DNA from: Ephydatia muelleri
Lineage: Eukaryota > Porifera > Demospongiae > Spongillida > Spongillidae
DNA length: 64,000 nt
NCBI GenBank assembly: GCA_013339895.1
Contig: JABACO010000003.1
Coordinates: 2,962,812-3,026,811, forward strand
Reading direction: 5' to 3'
Shown here: positions 12,431 through 26,406 of the stretch, in pieces
Layout of the letters: each line of letters starts with the position of its first letter
Numbering within the stretch: position 1 is the first letter of the stretch
The notes under the pieces: generated by a model
Seen by the model: only the letters and a program-made list of their open reading frames with translations
The model's database searches: none
Told to the model about the DNA's origin: nothing
Position numbers and translations under genes: made by a program

Positions 12431-14341
<1,911 letters not shown>

Positions 14342-16371
14342 TGCAAAAGGAAAGACGAAAAACTAAAGTCTGCACGAAATGCCACGTGTTAGCGTGAAAG
14401 TGGAAAACCCAAACGATGCCCGCGTGGTGATCTAATCTCAATTCCTTGGATAAATGAATATCTCTTAACTACTTAATCTCGAAAGATTATAGTGCCTTGC
14501 TAAAGTAGAAGGCGTTGTGGTTGTCGAAGCATGCGAAAAAGTGAGCGTGTACAAATTCCTTGTGCACAGGTGTATGCTTAGTAGCGTGCTCCAAAAACGA
14601 CTGAGCAACGAATCAAATCTTGGGCTCATAACAGCATCAACACATCCACGTGCACAAAGATTGCGATAAATGGTCTGGAAGCTTTGATTTAGTACCATTG
14701 GTCGAAACATACCCATTCAGGGTTATAACGTAACAAATGTCAACACTATTCAAGATTCTCTCTCAATTCACCTAGGCACCCCCCATCTCCCCCCACCCCA
14801 CCCCCCTCTCCCCCACATCTCCCCCACCCCACCCCCTCTCTCCCCCACATCTCCCCCACCCCCACCCCCCTCTCCCCCCTCTCCCCCCCCACATCTCCCC
14901 CCCACCCCCTCTCCCCCACTACAATGTAATCCAAGACGTTCTGTTATTGAATTCCGTGAACCCAATGCAAAGCTCCAAAACTCCCTATGGTGTGTGCAGT
15001 ATAAACAGATTAGCATAAGAATGCATATAGCTAAATTATATGTAAAAGGAGTCCCACTTAATCAACACCTTGATGTTCACATAAGACAGGAAGTGCCTTT
15101 GTTCAATGAAGATTACATCACAAAGGCCCTTTTGAAGTACTAGGATTATCTTCAGGGCATCCATCCTTTTTTAAAAAACAATATACAAATCAAAACAGAC
15201 ACAACCTTGTATGTGCTAATAACGTAAGAGCATATTGCGGCCTAAACAAAGCTTTCCTTGACACCAGGTCAAGTGGAGGTTGTGTCACAGGCATGTAATG
15301 ACGGCCCTCAAGCCACAACAAGCTATAAGCTCTCTGCTCTCCACTGAATGGAGTCAGGCTTATAGCTTAACCATCATGTGGTTGAGATGCCTCCTTACAT
15401 TCTCTTTGCTGCGAAGCTCAATTATGTGTATTCAAGGGCCAGGTTCTCATCTGAAGCTTGCCCACCTGTGCAAGAAAGAATGAGTGGTATGAAAGATGCA
15501 TGTTCCACTTCAAGGCATATATTCCTCTTTCATGGCTACGGTAGCATGCTGCTGATGGTTTTTAGATTCGAGGCGGCGTAAGGGTTAAAGATTTTAACAT
15601 TTATAAAAATGATCGAACCAAAAGCCACCCGCCCAGTCGTGCATTATGCAGCGCTGTGACCCTCAGCTGAGTAACTTTGGGTCTGGGTACGAGACTATCC
15701 ATTCTATACCTGGAGGCTTTGTGAGAGACCCCAACCTTCTCTAACCTTCTCAATAAGGTCTTCAATAAGATCTTCATGTGTTGAACATGTAAATAGAACA
15801 TACAGGCTTTCATTTTTTTAATCAAATGTAATTATTCAAATAAATATAGGAATACACAATGTACACAAAATGTTCACTACACCTACACTACATTTAATTT
15901 ATTATACACAGAATACATAATGCATTTAAAGTGCTAAATTGTCTTTGATGGTTAAGCATCTACCCAGAATGGCCTTTGAAATAGCTTGAACGAGGGTGAT
16001 ATAAGATGTAATGTGTGTGTGGAAGGGGGGGGGGGGGGGGGGGCATAGTCGCATGCTATCTGTGGCTGCTTCACTTCATTTTCGTTTCAGTAATGTAAAA
16101 TGGTCACATGACAGGACAAATACATGCACCTTTATGTTCATTTAGAATGATCAGGAGGACGGAAACTAACTAAATTGTCGAATGAAAGGGAAAAACACAA
16201 TATCGAGTGTTACAAAACAGCATCTGATATATCGTTCCTGTGAGTGCAAATACTGTGCTGCAGACACTCAACACCATCACACATATGTACGACCATCAGC
16301 TAGACGGAGAGAGAAAATTGCGTTAAGAGGAAACCCCCAGTTGACAGTGAGGGACAACCAGCACACTCATG
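14342..16371. other. 2 kb gene-poor interval, left copy
   Basis: No recognised gene. It contains a C-rich block of CCCCCACATCT-type units (14778-14917, longer or shorter in the right arm), an imperfect hairpin at about 15320-15370, a single MITE end (GGGTCTGGGTACGAGACT, 15679-15696), AT-rich sequence at 15780-15950 and a G22 run near 16027. The PRMT1 promoter should lie at its left end. Confidence 0.5.
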
Positions 16372-19217
16372 TCACAGGTTGAGCGGTGTTGGGGTGTAAA
16401 TACCCTCATTGACTCGAAGCTGCACAAACACATTGACTTGGATGCGCCTGAAATCAGTGTGCAGAGTGAGGAAGAAGAGCGTCAGGGTGCAAGCTGACAG
16501 CCACTCAGACCAGGTGCTCAATGTATGGAGAACCTGACCAGTTTGCAAACGTAGGTGGAGGAGGAAGAGGGAGTGGAGGAGAGATGGAGTGTGGAGAAAG
16601 AAGGGAGAGAGGGATGGGAGGGGGGAGACCAGGAAGGCAAACGGAAAGAGAGTGAGCAGATGCAAGCATGCAACCATTTCAGTCAGGTTATGATTTTAAT
16701 CACTCACTCCTGCTTGTGAGTGTGGTACATTCCTTGAGATGGCTCCAGTCACCACAGCTAAAGAGCAGTAAAGAAAATGATGAACCAAACACCTCATCAC
16801 TCACACACCACACCACCACATCACTCACCCCACACCACATCACCCTCACAGCACTCTCACAGCACTCTCACCAGTTACAACAACGACAGTGGCCAAGATG
16901 GAGAGAAAGAACTTGAAACAGACTGAGATGCTGCCCCCATGATGGGTGAGGTTGACATGGTAAATCTGATAGGAGACCACACTCTGCAACCAGGCATAAA
17001 GCACACCTCCACAGAAGATGGTCATGGCACCCATGAAGTGGACCACTGGAACATTGCCCGCCTAAAGAGATCAGGGTGTGGAGATCAAACTGTTAGATGA
17101 GGGGGTGGGGGGGGGGGGTGAGGTGGTGGAGGGAGACAGGAGGATGGAAGGGAGGAACACAGGGATGGAAGGGGAGGGGCAGACAGGAGGTTAGAAGGGG
17201 AGAGAGGACAGGGGATGGAAAAGGAGGGGATGGGTTAGAGGGAGGGGGATGGAAGGGGAGAGGATGGAAGGGGAGAGAGGGGAGAGGAGGGAAGGGAAGG
17301 GAGACAGGAGGATGGGGGAGAGGGAGGAGGGACTGGGAGGATGGAAGGGGAGAGAGGGGAGGGGATGGAAGGGGAGAGAGGGGAGGGGGATGGAAGGGGA
17401 GAGAGGGAGGGGAGGACAGGAGGAGAGAGAGGGAGGCGGAGAGGAAGGGGGAGAGGGGAGGGGATGGAAGGGGTGAGAGAGGGGACGCGGGAGGGAAGGG
17501 GAGGAGAGGGGGAGGGGAGGGAAGGGGAGAGAGGGGAGCGGGGAGAGGGAGAGGGAGAGGGGACGGGGAGGGAAGGGAGACGAGGGAGGGGAGGGAAGGG
17601 GAGGGAGGAGACGGGAGGGGAGGGAGGGGATGAGAGGGGAGGGGAGGGAAGGGGAGGAGGAGGGAGGGGAGGGAAGGGGAGAGAGAGGGGAGGGGATGGA
17701 AGGGGAGAGAGGGGAGGGGGGATGGAAGGGGAAGGGAGAGAGGGGAGGGGAGGAAGGGGAGAGAGGGGAGGGGATGGAAGGGGAGAGAGGGGAGGGGATG
17801 GAAGGGGAGAGAGGGGAGGGGATGGAAGGGGAGAGAGGGGGGGAGGGGATGGAAGGGGAGAGAGGGGAGGGGATGGAAGGGGAGAGAGGGGAGGGGATGG
17901 AAGGGGAGAGAGGGGAGGGGATGGATGGAAGGGAGAGAGGGGAGGGGATGGAAGGGGAGAGAGGGGAGGGGATGGAAGGGGAGAGAGGGGAGGGGATGGA
18001 AGGGGAGAGAGGGGAGGGGATGGAAGGGGAGAGAGGGGGAGGGGATGGAAGGGGAGAGAGGGGAGGGGATGGAAGGGTAGGGAAACAGGGAAGGGAGAGC
18101 TGGATGAGATAGTGTGGCATACTGTCCTAGTGAGTGAGGCTCACATATGCACCATTACAAAACACGGCTACTTCACCACATCCCCTCACGAAGGTGGGGG
18201 TTAATAGGAGCATCACCCATATTCCATGTCATCATGCAATAAAGGTTTTTAATAATTAATGCAAACTCTGTACCCCTCTCTGTTTAGGAGGTGTGAGGAG
18301 GAAGATTGATGAAATGGAGAGGAAGAGGGAGGGAGGAAGGAGGGAGGAGAGAGGAGAGGGTGGGAGGAGGGGGAGGAGGGAGGGAGAGAGGGGGAGAGGA
18401 GAGGGAGGAGGGAGAGAGAGGGAGGAGAGAGGGTGGGAGAGAGGGGGAGGAGGGAGGGGGAGAGGAGGGGGAGAGAGGGGGAGGAGGAGAGAGAGGGGAG
18501 AGCTGAGGGGGAGGAGGGAGAGAGAGGGGAGAGGGAGAGAGAGAGGGGAGGAGGGAGAGAGGGGGAGGAGGGAGAAATAGGGAGAGGAGGGAGGGGGGAG
18601 GAGGGTGGGAGAGAGGAGGGAGAGGGGGTGGTCGGAGAGGGCGGGGGGTTGGACTCATCCATACCTGAAAGCAACCCGCTAAGAGCAGGCCGAAAGCTGA
18701 CAGGAAGCCAACAATGAGGGCACATGTGTTCCAGCACTTGATGTGCGTCACGTTCTCATAGTTAGAAGTGGTGTATGTGTTTGAACCTCACGTAGACGAT
18801 CAGGCATTACTTGGGACGGTGAGGGAGGGAGAGAGAGTGGGCGGGCGAGCACCAATGGGGGTGGACGGGGTGAGGGTATGGTGACGTCACTTACAGAAGA
18901 ATGACGAGACGCTGCATATGATGGTTGAAGGATACAGCTTTCAGGGGGATTGCGTCCCGTGTCGCTTGAACATTTTATTTGAACCGAATCGCAAAGTTCC
19001 AATATTCGTAAAACTACTCGAACACAAAAACCTACCTGATGTAAGGCAGATATGGAGTCACGTGGTTGTTCTGTACGGCCACAATGTATCTGTTTAAAAG
19101 CGTCTTTTAAAAGTCACGACACGAGTACTCGATTGATGAAACTCACGTGGTAAGAAAGCCGAGAGCCATAATGACGGCAAATATAACGAGCATAAACTCC
19201 ACTCCGAGGAACCCCAT
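16372..19217 (-). CDS. DRAM/TMEM150-type membrane protein, left copy (indels)
   Basis: Frag1/DRAM/Sfk1 family; see the right copy (32080-34917) for exons. In this copy exon 3 has two extra bases around TGTATCCTTCAACC, and exon 4 has an extra A at its start (TAATGCC against TATGCC) and in TTCTAACTATG (TTCTACTATG in the right arm). The remaining exons read cleanly. Because the right copy carries different indels in the same exon, consensus error is more likely than two pseudogenes. A kilobase of purine-rich minisatellite fills one intron. Confidence 0.82.
17097..18085. repeat. Purine-rich 24-bp minisatellite in DRAM-like intron, left
   Basis: About 1 kb of almost pure G/A on the plus strand, with units built on GGGAGAGAGGGGAGGGGATG plus GAAG, regular at the right end and degenerate to the left. 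The transcribed strand of the host gene gives CCCCTTCCATCCCC in the pre-mRNA. Long Arg/Gly-rich or Pro/Ser-rich frames here are spurious. Triplex (H-DNA) and quadruplex formation is plausible. Confidence 0.92.
18293..18640. repeat. GGAGGGAGAGAGGGG-rich block in DRAM-like intron, left
   Basis: Second purine-rich tract in the same gene, in the intron after exon 4, with less regular units than the one at 17.1-18.1 kb. Counterpart at 32640-32990. Confidence 0.9.
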
Positions 19218-19849
19218 TTTGTTCCACTGTGGTACGCGGTTGTGTGTGTGTGTGAAAGTTCTCCCGTGTAATTGGATTGCTTATAACACCAAGTGTATTT
19301 AACACTCGTATGAATTCAATTTGAGGGTGTTTCTTTGAATGATGGCTGAGGTTCAACAAAGTAAGCAGTTTTTGTTGTATCTTCAAGTCTCCTGTGATTT
19401 TCATTGCTGGCGTAGGCCACAGGCCACACAAGACGAAGGCTGCCCTTTGGCAGTGTTTCGGAGGCGACTTATGATGCCGTATCACCCTCCGCATTCTCGC
19501 GCTGGAATCGAACAGTGCCTTAGAGGCGCTCCCAATAGAGGCCCCGGCTGCTACGACCCACCCTCCTGTACGTTAGCTAGCCAGTGAGAGAGGAGGAGGA
19601 GGGGGGAGGGGGTCTGCAATAGGGAGAGGGTCTGCAAAATGTATGCAGTCCGTAAACTGGTTGTTTTTGTTTTTTTTTGTACCTAGGTGAGGCTATTTCT
19701 GAGCCAGCTGGACAAACGACCTAGAAGCAAGAGAGGGTGTTTTTTTGGCGCTACGAGCGGAACACGTTTGCAAATACAAAGAAAGGTTCGACCCTAAAAA
19801 CACCTCTCCAGGTCGTGGTTTAAACAAGATGTAATTGCTCGCGGCGGCC

Positions 19850-20542
19850 ATGTTTAGGTTGCGGGCCCTGGGCCGGCCGACTACGACAGATCACAACAGC
19901 AGCACGTCAGGCCTAGTTACAAGCCTTGACATTTCCATACCGCGGTTACCAGAAATAGGAGGAGCTAGCACCCCGGGGTGAGCCCCTCCCCCCTCCCCCC
20001 CTATCCTGCATTACCCCTCCCCTTTTGGCAGGCCGGGGGCGTACGGCCATGATGAACCCAGAAATCGACACATAGAGTTCGAGGAAGCGTTTTGGAGGGA
20101 AGAAGACCCTTAAAAAGAGTGTCGTCGTGAAGTGCACAAAGGTGTACCAGATATTGTACGTGATGAAACCACGGACACATTTCGAATCTGTCGCTCATGG
20201 CCTCTCAAGTACTTACATGGCCTAGTAAAGGATACGCATATAGCGTACAAGTTCGCCTCCTTGATTAAGTATACCTTTCTGTATATATGCGCGTAAATAA
20301 TAGCACTGTTGTGTATGTAACACATTATTATGATTCATTACATGATGAAGGCTACGACACAACTAATTTGTTTCATTTTCCAATTGGTTTGATTTCCTCA
20401 AGTGCTCCTCGTGTCACAAGGAACCAATAGGAGACTACTTTGAGTGCGGATCATCCATCCTGTGCGCAGATTGCTTCCAGCCACCTCACCATGGGTGTAT
20501 GTAACTCACATGTGCAGAGCATAGCACTGACATAGTTATCTC

Positions 20543-20578
<36 letters not shown>

Positions 20579-20611
20579 GGTCACCTGATCCCCACGTGTA
20601 CCACAAGGTGA
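19850..20611 (+). CDS. Unidentified Cys-rich small protein, left copy
   Basis: Four exons join in frame: 19850-19977, 20032-20141, 20403-20496 and 20580-20611, with GT donors (GTGAGC, GTGTAC, GTATGT) and AG acceptors, the last preceded by a C32 tract. The predicted product is about 120 aa: a Ser/Thr/Arg-rich N-terminus with STPGPGAYG, a basic stretch (GGKKTLKKSVVVKC), and a C-terminal Cys cluster, CxxCxxC then a Cys, then LCADCF and a Cys/His end (PPHHGCHLIPTC). The spacing suggests a ZZ- or LIM-like zinc site, but I do not recognise the family. Exon 2 here has one extra T (GCGTTTTGG against GCGTTTGG). Divergent from the DRAM-like gene (632 bp), convergent with PUS1. Confidence 0.45.
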
Positions 20612-21003
20612 GGGACTGCAAGGCGGGTCCACAGACATGAGCTTCCAGGCGCAGAGCCCAAGACCAATTGTAAGTCAATGAGAGATTGTCTTTGCACTCC
20701 CACACACCAGCAAACCACTTCCGCTTTGCACGCGCACAGCTAAGAACAGAGAAGGAGGAAAGAAGGCTACGCCACAGAGAGGCATACATGCGGCTGTATT
20801 ATTCCTCGCCATAGCAACTGCTGGATCTGACAACTCTGCATGCACACATACACACTCACACATACACACACACATACACACTCACACACAGACACACTCA
20901 CACATGCACACATACAGACGCACTCACTCACACATACACCACATGCCTCCTTCCTATAAATAGTGAAGATGAAAGTGATAGATTTTCTTAATAGTAAAAC
21001 ATT

Positions 21004-24000
21004 CTAAAAAGGTGTGTTCTTTTCTGATAACGTCTCTTGCTCTGCAACTGGTGAATGATCTCGCAGTATGTCACATGACGATGAATCCTGAGTTTGCTGC
21101 AAGTCACATGACACAGAAGCTTGACTCTCTTGCATGTCACATGACACAGCAGAAGCTTGGCTTTGCATGTCACATGACACAGAAGCTTGGCTTTGCATGT
21201 CGCATGGCACAGAAGCTTGGCTTTGCATGTCACATGACACAGAAGCTTGACTCTCTTGCATGTCACATGACACAGCAGAAGCTTGGCTTTGCATGTCACA
21301 TGACACAGTAGCTTGACTCTCTTGCATGTCACATGACACAGAAGCTTGGCTTTGCATGTCACATGAGACAGAAGCTTGACTCTCTTGCATGTCACATGAC
21401 ACAGTAGCTTGGCTTTGTTGCATTTGACTTTCGGGAGCAGGAGTTTGACTTTGCTCTGGCTTTAGGTAGTAAGTGAAATCGTGCCTTCAGAAGACTACTG
21501 AGCCAATGCATCATACTGTGAGACAAGTCAAGGTCATCACAAGGCAGTGAAGAGGGGTCAATGGGGAGGAGAGAGGGATGAAATGGATGGAGGGTGGAGG
21601 CATGGAGGAAGGAAAAGACATATTGTGCCAGTAGATGGGCGTAGACTGGGGAATGGGGTTTGGATACGAGAGCTCCTTGATTTCAGTTTTCGATTATGGT
21701 CTTGTAGATGTAGTCTCGCTTGAATGCTTGTATCGTATCTTCATACTGTGTCCAGTCCAACCTTGGGTGGATTCCATTGTCAGCAAACGTTTGTTGTAGA
21801 GCTCAAAATGAACCTGTAGGATAAAAGGTCCAAGATAGAGTGAGGAGGGAAGGGGGAGAAGGGTAGGCAAGAGGAAGAGAGGAAAGGAGAGAGGAAGGGA
21901 AGGAAAGTCTTGCTGGCACTTGCATTGTCCAACAGAAGACCAATCCCAGGGGCCTTGGGGATCTCAGCTCTTTCCATGGTGTATGCTCTAGTGATGCTTC
22001 CCTCAGGGATGTATCCCTTCACTATGGCGATTAGCAGACCTAGATGGAGCAAGCATTAGAATGGAAGGGTGGGGGAGGGGGGGGGGGGGGGGCGGAACGG
22101 GAGGACTGGGGGAGGGGGGGGGGGGAAGGAGGACTGGGGGAGGGTAGGCAGGACTGAGGTATATTACCAATCATCTTCCTGATCTGATGGATCATGAAGC
22201 TCTGCCCTGGACGTGTAGTGAGATGAACTCCACCTCCTTCTTCTGAGGGCACTCATCACACTCTGCACTGGCCTACAAACCTGTTCCCACACTAGTGGGT
22301 AGGAGGGGGGAAGGGAGGAGGGGAGGGGAGAGCGGCAGGAGGGGACAGATTGGAGGTGAAAAGGGAGGGTGGAGGGGAGAGGAGGAGGGGAGGGAGGAAT
22401 AAGACAAGAACAGCGATGACATCACACAGTGCACTCGGTAGACTGATGCCTTTCTATATGGGAGAACAATGGCTAACCTGAAGGACAGATATATCTCTTG
22501 GCACTATCTCTGTGGCCTCTCTGTAAGGGGGAGAAGGGAGAGGAGAGGAGGGAGGGGAGAGGAGGGAGGGAGAGGGAGGGAGCGGGAGAGGGAGGAGGGG
22601 AGAGGAGGAGGGAGAGGAGGGGAGGGGAGGAGAGGAGGTGGAGAGGAGAGGGGGAGGGGAGAGGAGGGAGGGGAGAGGAGCGAGGGGAGGAGCGCGAGAG
22701 GAGAAGGGAGAGGGGGAGGGAGAGGAGGGAGGGGAGAGGAGGGAGGGGACGAGGAGGGAGGGAGAGGAGGGAGGGGAGGAGGGAGGGGAGAGGGGGACGA
22801 GAGAGGCAGGCGAGAGGTTAAAGACAGCTATTAAGACATAATTGACTACAATACAATAACTGGTGAGCTGCTGCAATGAGGTACACGCACTTTCCAGATG
22901 TGAAGTTCGTGGAAGTTGTGTGTCCCTTCGGTTACTGACGGAGGAACTCGTTGATCCTGTCCACCAACTGGTCTGTAATACTGTAATCCAGCCGTGTGGC
23001 CTGGGAGGGAGGTGTCAACGAAACACACCCCTTAACCACATACTCTCCAGACTTTTTAAACACTCCACCATTTTCACACTAAATGGTGTTTCAGCAAAAC
23101 CAAAACACACCCAGGAACTAACACAGCTGCCACAACAATATCTACTATGGGGATTGTTTCTGGACCTAACGCATGTGTCTCAAGATTTCAATTTTTTTAA
23201 AAATATTCTAGAAGGTGAAATGTCCTCTTCACATTGCTGTTTACGCACTGAGAATCAAAGTATCTGTCACGAAATTTAAGGCTATGAATTTTTAATTAGC
23301 CATAAATATCAACGCAGTGTTACATTTCTATTGTGCGTATTGGAAATTTATAATCTATGCGCTAGGTCCCTTTTCACAGAAAACGATCCCATATACATAA
23401 ACAAATATCCTAAACCAGCACAAACAATCCCTTTTCCTGCCTCCTCCCCTCCCTTTCCCTGCCCCTCCCACAGGACTCACATGGAATGGGGCGAAGGCAA
23501 AGGTGGGCAGGAACATACTCATAGGAGCGGGCACTGCACGCCGGTGGCCATTGCTAGGAACCCCTTGGTCACCTCTTCATTGCTGTATGTGTGAGTATGT
23601 GTGTGTGGATGTGTGTGTGGTATGTGGTGTGTGTGTGTGTGTGTGTGTGGTAGTGTGTGTGTGGGCAAGCGGTTGATGGGGACAAGAGGGTGAGGACCAC
23701 AGGGTGTGTTTAGGTACCAATGACTCTGATCTCTGGTGGGAGGTGTGCCTGTGATTTCATCAACATAGCGCTCAAGAGGAAAATGTTGTCATGACAACGA
23801 GGTGAGCATTGGAGAGAAAGGAAGCAGAAAAGAGAGTAGGAAAGTCATAGGGAGGAAAGGGAGAGGAGAAGGGGAAGAAGAGAGATATTGAGAAGGATGG
23901 AAGAAAAAATAGGTAAGGACTAGAGACAAACACACAGAACAAGATGGAGGAAGGGTATTGCGCAGGTGGAAGTAAACATAAAGTGCAAGGGAACACAGGT

Positions 24001-24445
24001 AGGGAGAGGAGGTAAGGGGAGGGTGGAAAGAGGAAGGAGGTGGGGCAGGCATGTCAATCATAGGTAGAAAACACAGTGAACAGGCAACGGGTTCTATCTT
24101 CAGTGACACCAGCTGTCGAGCTGCTGAAACGCCCTTGTCAGTGCGTGCACAGCGTTGAAACAAGAGCTGCACAGGAATACATATAAAAGCAACAGACCCG
24201 TGTGTGTGGCAAAAAGCATAGACACCCTTGCCTTTCCTGGATTGCCCTTGGCGTGTTCCGGCACTGCATTGGCATCAGAGAGCGCCTTGATGAGGTCGTG
24301 TTCGATTGTGCGAACACCTGGGTTCCTGGTAACACGGATGGAGGCGATATGCACGCGGGGAAAACTCCAAGAGATTCTCACCACTGCATTCGAGGTAGCC
24401 CTTCCCGCTGTATGCGAGCAGCAGAGCGCATTTCTTTGCGTGCAT
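21004..24445 (-). CDS. PUS1: tRNA pseudouridine synthase, PUS1/TruA type, left copy
   Basis: Converts uridine to pseudouridine in tRNA and some mRNA; nuclear and often mitochondrial. Order of motifs: LLLAYSGKGY; TIEHDLIKAL; RCARTDKGVSA with the catalytic Asp; HLPPEIRVI; YEYVLPTFAF; GTHNFHNFTSGK; AKRYIMSF; GQSFMIHQIRKMIG; IVKGYIPEG; APGIGLLL; DWTQYE. The last exon carries MMHWLSSLL and then an unusual repetitive tail to the stop at 21004. Here the last two exons are open while the exon with YEYVLP has one extra T. In exon 1 both arms read TACCTCGAATGCAG where the family's YxGMQ would need one more G. An upstream in-frame ATG near 24508 could add a presequence. Confidence 0.9.
21085..21423 (-). 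repeat. Coding tandem repeat in PUS1 tail, left copy
   Basis: Ten units of 30-36 bp encode SQASVSCDMQ, alternating with ESQASVSCDMQ and AVSCDMQ variants. All units keep the frame in this arm and end in EQETLSEKNTPF. At DNA level each unit holds the palindrome GTCATGTGAC. Unit lengths that are multiples of 3 argue that the repeat is translated. Confidence 0.85.
22280..22830. repeat. Purine-rich blocks in PUS1 introns, left copy
   Basis: Two GGGAGGGGAGAGGAGG-type tracts (22300-22400 and 22530-22815) flank the short exon encoding AKRYIMSF. The right-arm tract (28460-28770) has a different unit arrangement, showing rapid turnover. Confidence 0.88.
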
Positions 24446-24886
24446 TTCCCGCCCTACGCTCCCACGACAATGTGAAACGGTCATCACATACAACGGGAGC
24501 AGAAGCACGTGATGCTCCTCACTTTGCTTTCCGCGATGTCTGCAGTGTCGTCCGCCTTTTCGATCTGTTTCCTGGCTCGCTACATTCTATATCCTCTGTA
24601 CAAAGCCGCTTTGCTGGAGGCGCTGTCTTCGCTCATCATTCTGGTTAATCGCAGAAGTTGGAAGTGTCTATGCGATCTCCATGAAACGGCAAACCACTTG
24701 AGCATGCTCTGAGATTATTGAGAATTATTAATTGCGCTCTAAATCAGTAGACCCATCCCCCCAGCTGCCCTTTTGCGCCACTTCGCGGGTTTGACGTAAA
24801 GCGCTGGGGGGCAATGAAATACAATCGACAGCTGTGCCTTCTGCTTGTGAAACGGGAAAAAAACAGTTTTCAGAAGAAAGGAGAAG

Positions 24887-25069
24887 ATGACGCTACTCTC
24901 CAGAAACAGAAGACCGGCAGGTATGTTGCATACTTCGAGTGAAAAACAAAGATGTTTGACATGACGCATTCTTTCTATCTCTTTCAGTGGTTTCCATATT
25001 CCCTAATGAGCAAGTAACAGAGCAACAATCTGCATTGTTCGTGAAGAAGGAAAACTGCTCGCTGTGGGA
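24887..25069 (+). CDS. 5' exons of an unidentified gene entering the gap, left copy
   Basis: Two exons, 24887-24920 and 24988-25069, splice in frame through GTATGT and TTTCAG and end at a GTAAGC donor; the next exon would be in or beyond the N block. The frame starts MTLLSRNRRPAVV and continues through SIFPNEQVTEQ to SLW. I do not recognise it. Identical in both arms. It would be divergent from PUS1 (441 bp). Confidence 0.4.
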
Positions 25070-25146
25070 GTAAGCGCGTATCTCTTTCCCACGGTTATGA
25101 ATTGCGCTAATTGCGCTTTTTTTTTTAAACCCCGTCCATTAGATTT

Positions 25147-26146
25147 NNNNNNNNNNNNNNNNNNNNNNNNNNNNNNNNNNNNNNNNNNNNNNNNNNNNNN
25201 NNNNNNNNNNNNNNNNNNNNNNNNNNNNNNNNNNNNNNNNNNNNNNNNNNNNNNNNNNNNNNNNNNNNNNNNNNNNNNNNNNNNNNNNNNNNNNNNNNNN
25301 NNNNNNNNNNNNNNNNNNNNNNNNNNNNNNNNNNNNNNNNNNNNNNNNNNNNNNNNNNNNNNNNNNNNNNNNNNNNNNNNNNNNNNNNNNNNNNNNNNNN
25401 NNNNNNNNNNNNNNNNNNNNNNNNNNNNNNNNNNNNNNNNNNNNNNNNNNNNNNNNNNNNNNNNNNNNNNNNNNNNNNNNNNNNNNNNNNNNNNNNNNNN
25501 NNNNNNNNNNNNNNNNNNNNNNNNNNNNNNNNNNNNNNNNNNNNNNNNNNNNNNNNNNNNNNNNNNNNNNNNNNNNNNNNNNNNNNNNNNNNNNNNNNNN
25601 NNNNNNNNNNNNNNNNNNNNNNNNNNNNNNNNNNNNNNNNNNNNNNNNNNNNNNNNNNNNNNNNNNNNNNNNNNNNNNNNNNNNNNNNNNNNNNNNNNNN
25701 NNNNNNNNNNNNNNNNNNNNNNNNNNNNNNNNNNNNNNNNNNNNNNNNNNNNNNNNNNNNNNNNNNNNNNNNNNNNNNNNNNNNNNNNNNNNNNNNNNNN
25801 NNNNNNNNNNNNNNNNNNNNNNNNNNNNNNNNNNNNNNNNNNNNNNNNNNNNNNNNNNNNNNNNNNNNNNNNNNNNNNNNNNNNNNNNNNNNNNNNNNNN
25901 NNNNNNNNNNNNNNNNNNNNNNNNNNNNNNNNNNNNNNNNNNNNNNNNNNNNNNNNNNNNNNNNNNNNNNNNNNNNNNNNNNNNNNNNNNNNNNNNNNNN
26001 NNNNNNNNNNNNNNNNNNNNNNNNNNNNNNNNNNNNNNNNNNNNNNNNNNNNNNNNNNNNNNNNNNNNNNNNNNNNNNNNNNNNNNNNNNNNNNNNNNNN
26101 NNNNNNNNNNNNNNNNNNNNNNNNNNNNNNNNNNNNNNNNNNNNNN
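25147..26146. other. Assembly gap of exactly 1,000 N
   Basis: The run of N is exactly 1,000 long, a typical scaffolder placeholder. The flanks are mirror images right up to the gap: AGATTT before it and AAATCT after it. Open frames that run through the N block are artefacts. Confidence 0.98.
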
Positions 26147-26223
26147 AAATCTAATGGACGGGGTTTAAAAAAAAAAGCGCAATTAGCGCAATTCATAACC
26201 GTGGGAAAGAGATACGCGCTTAC

Positions 26224-26406
26224 TCCCACAGCGAGCAGTTTTCCTTCTTCACGAACAATGCAGATTGTTGCTCTGTTACTTGCTCATTAGGGAATATGGA
26301 AACCACTGAAAGAGATAGAAAGAATGCGTCATGTCAAACATCTTTGTTTTTCACTCGAAGTATGCAACATACCTGCCGGTCTTCTGTTTCTGGAGAGTAG
26401 CGTCAT
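26224..26406 (-). CDS. 5' exons of the gap-entering gene, right copy
   Basis: Exact mirror of 24887-25069 with the same splice sites. Since the two copies point towards the gap from both sides, the rest of this gene should exist at least once in the missing sequence or in another contig. Confidence 0.4.

Noticed and set aside
17097..18204. Long Gly/Arg/Glu-rich and Pro/Ser-rich frames over the purine-rich arrays (also 33148-34170)
   Set aside because: Simple-sequence DNA without stops; the array lies inside a DRAM-like intron between verified splice sites.
24509..24712. 67-codon hydrophobic frame between PUS1 and the gap-entering gene, both arms
   Set aside because: Short, overlaps the likely PUS1 promoter, and identity between arms means little in the error-free central zone.
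25003..26290. 408-codon frames on both strands across the gap
   Set aside because: Almost entirely N; they exist only because N never forms a stop codon.
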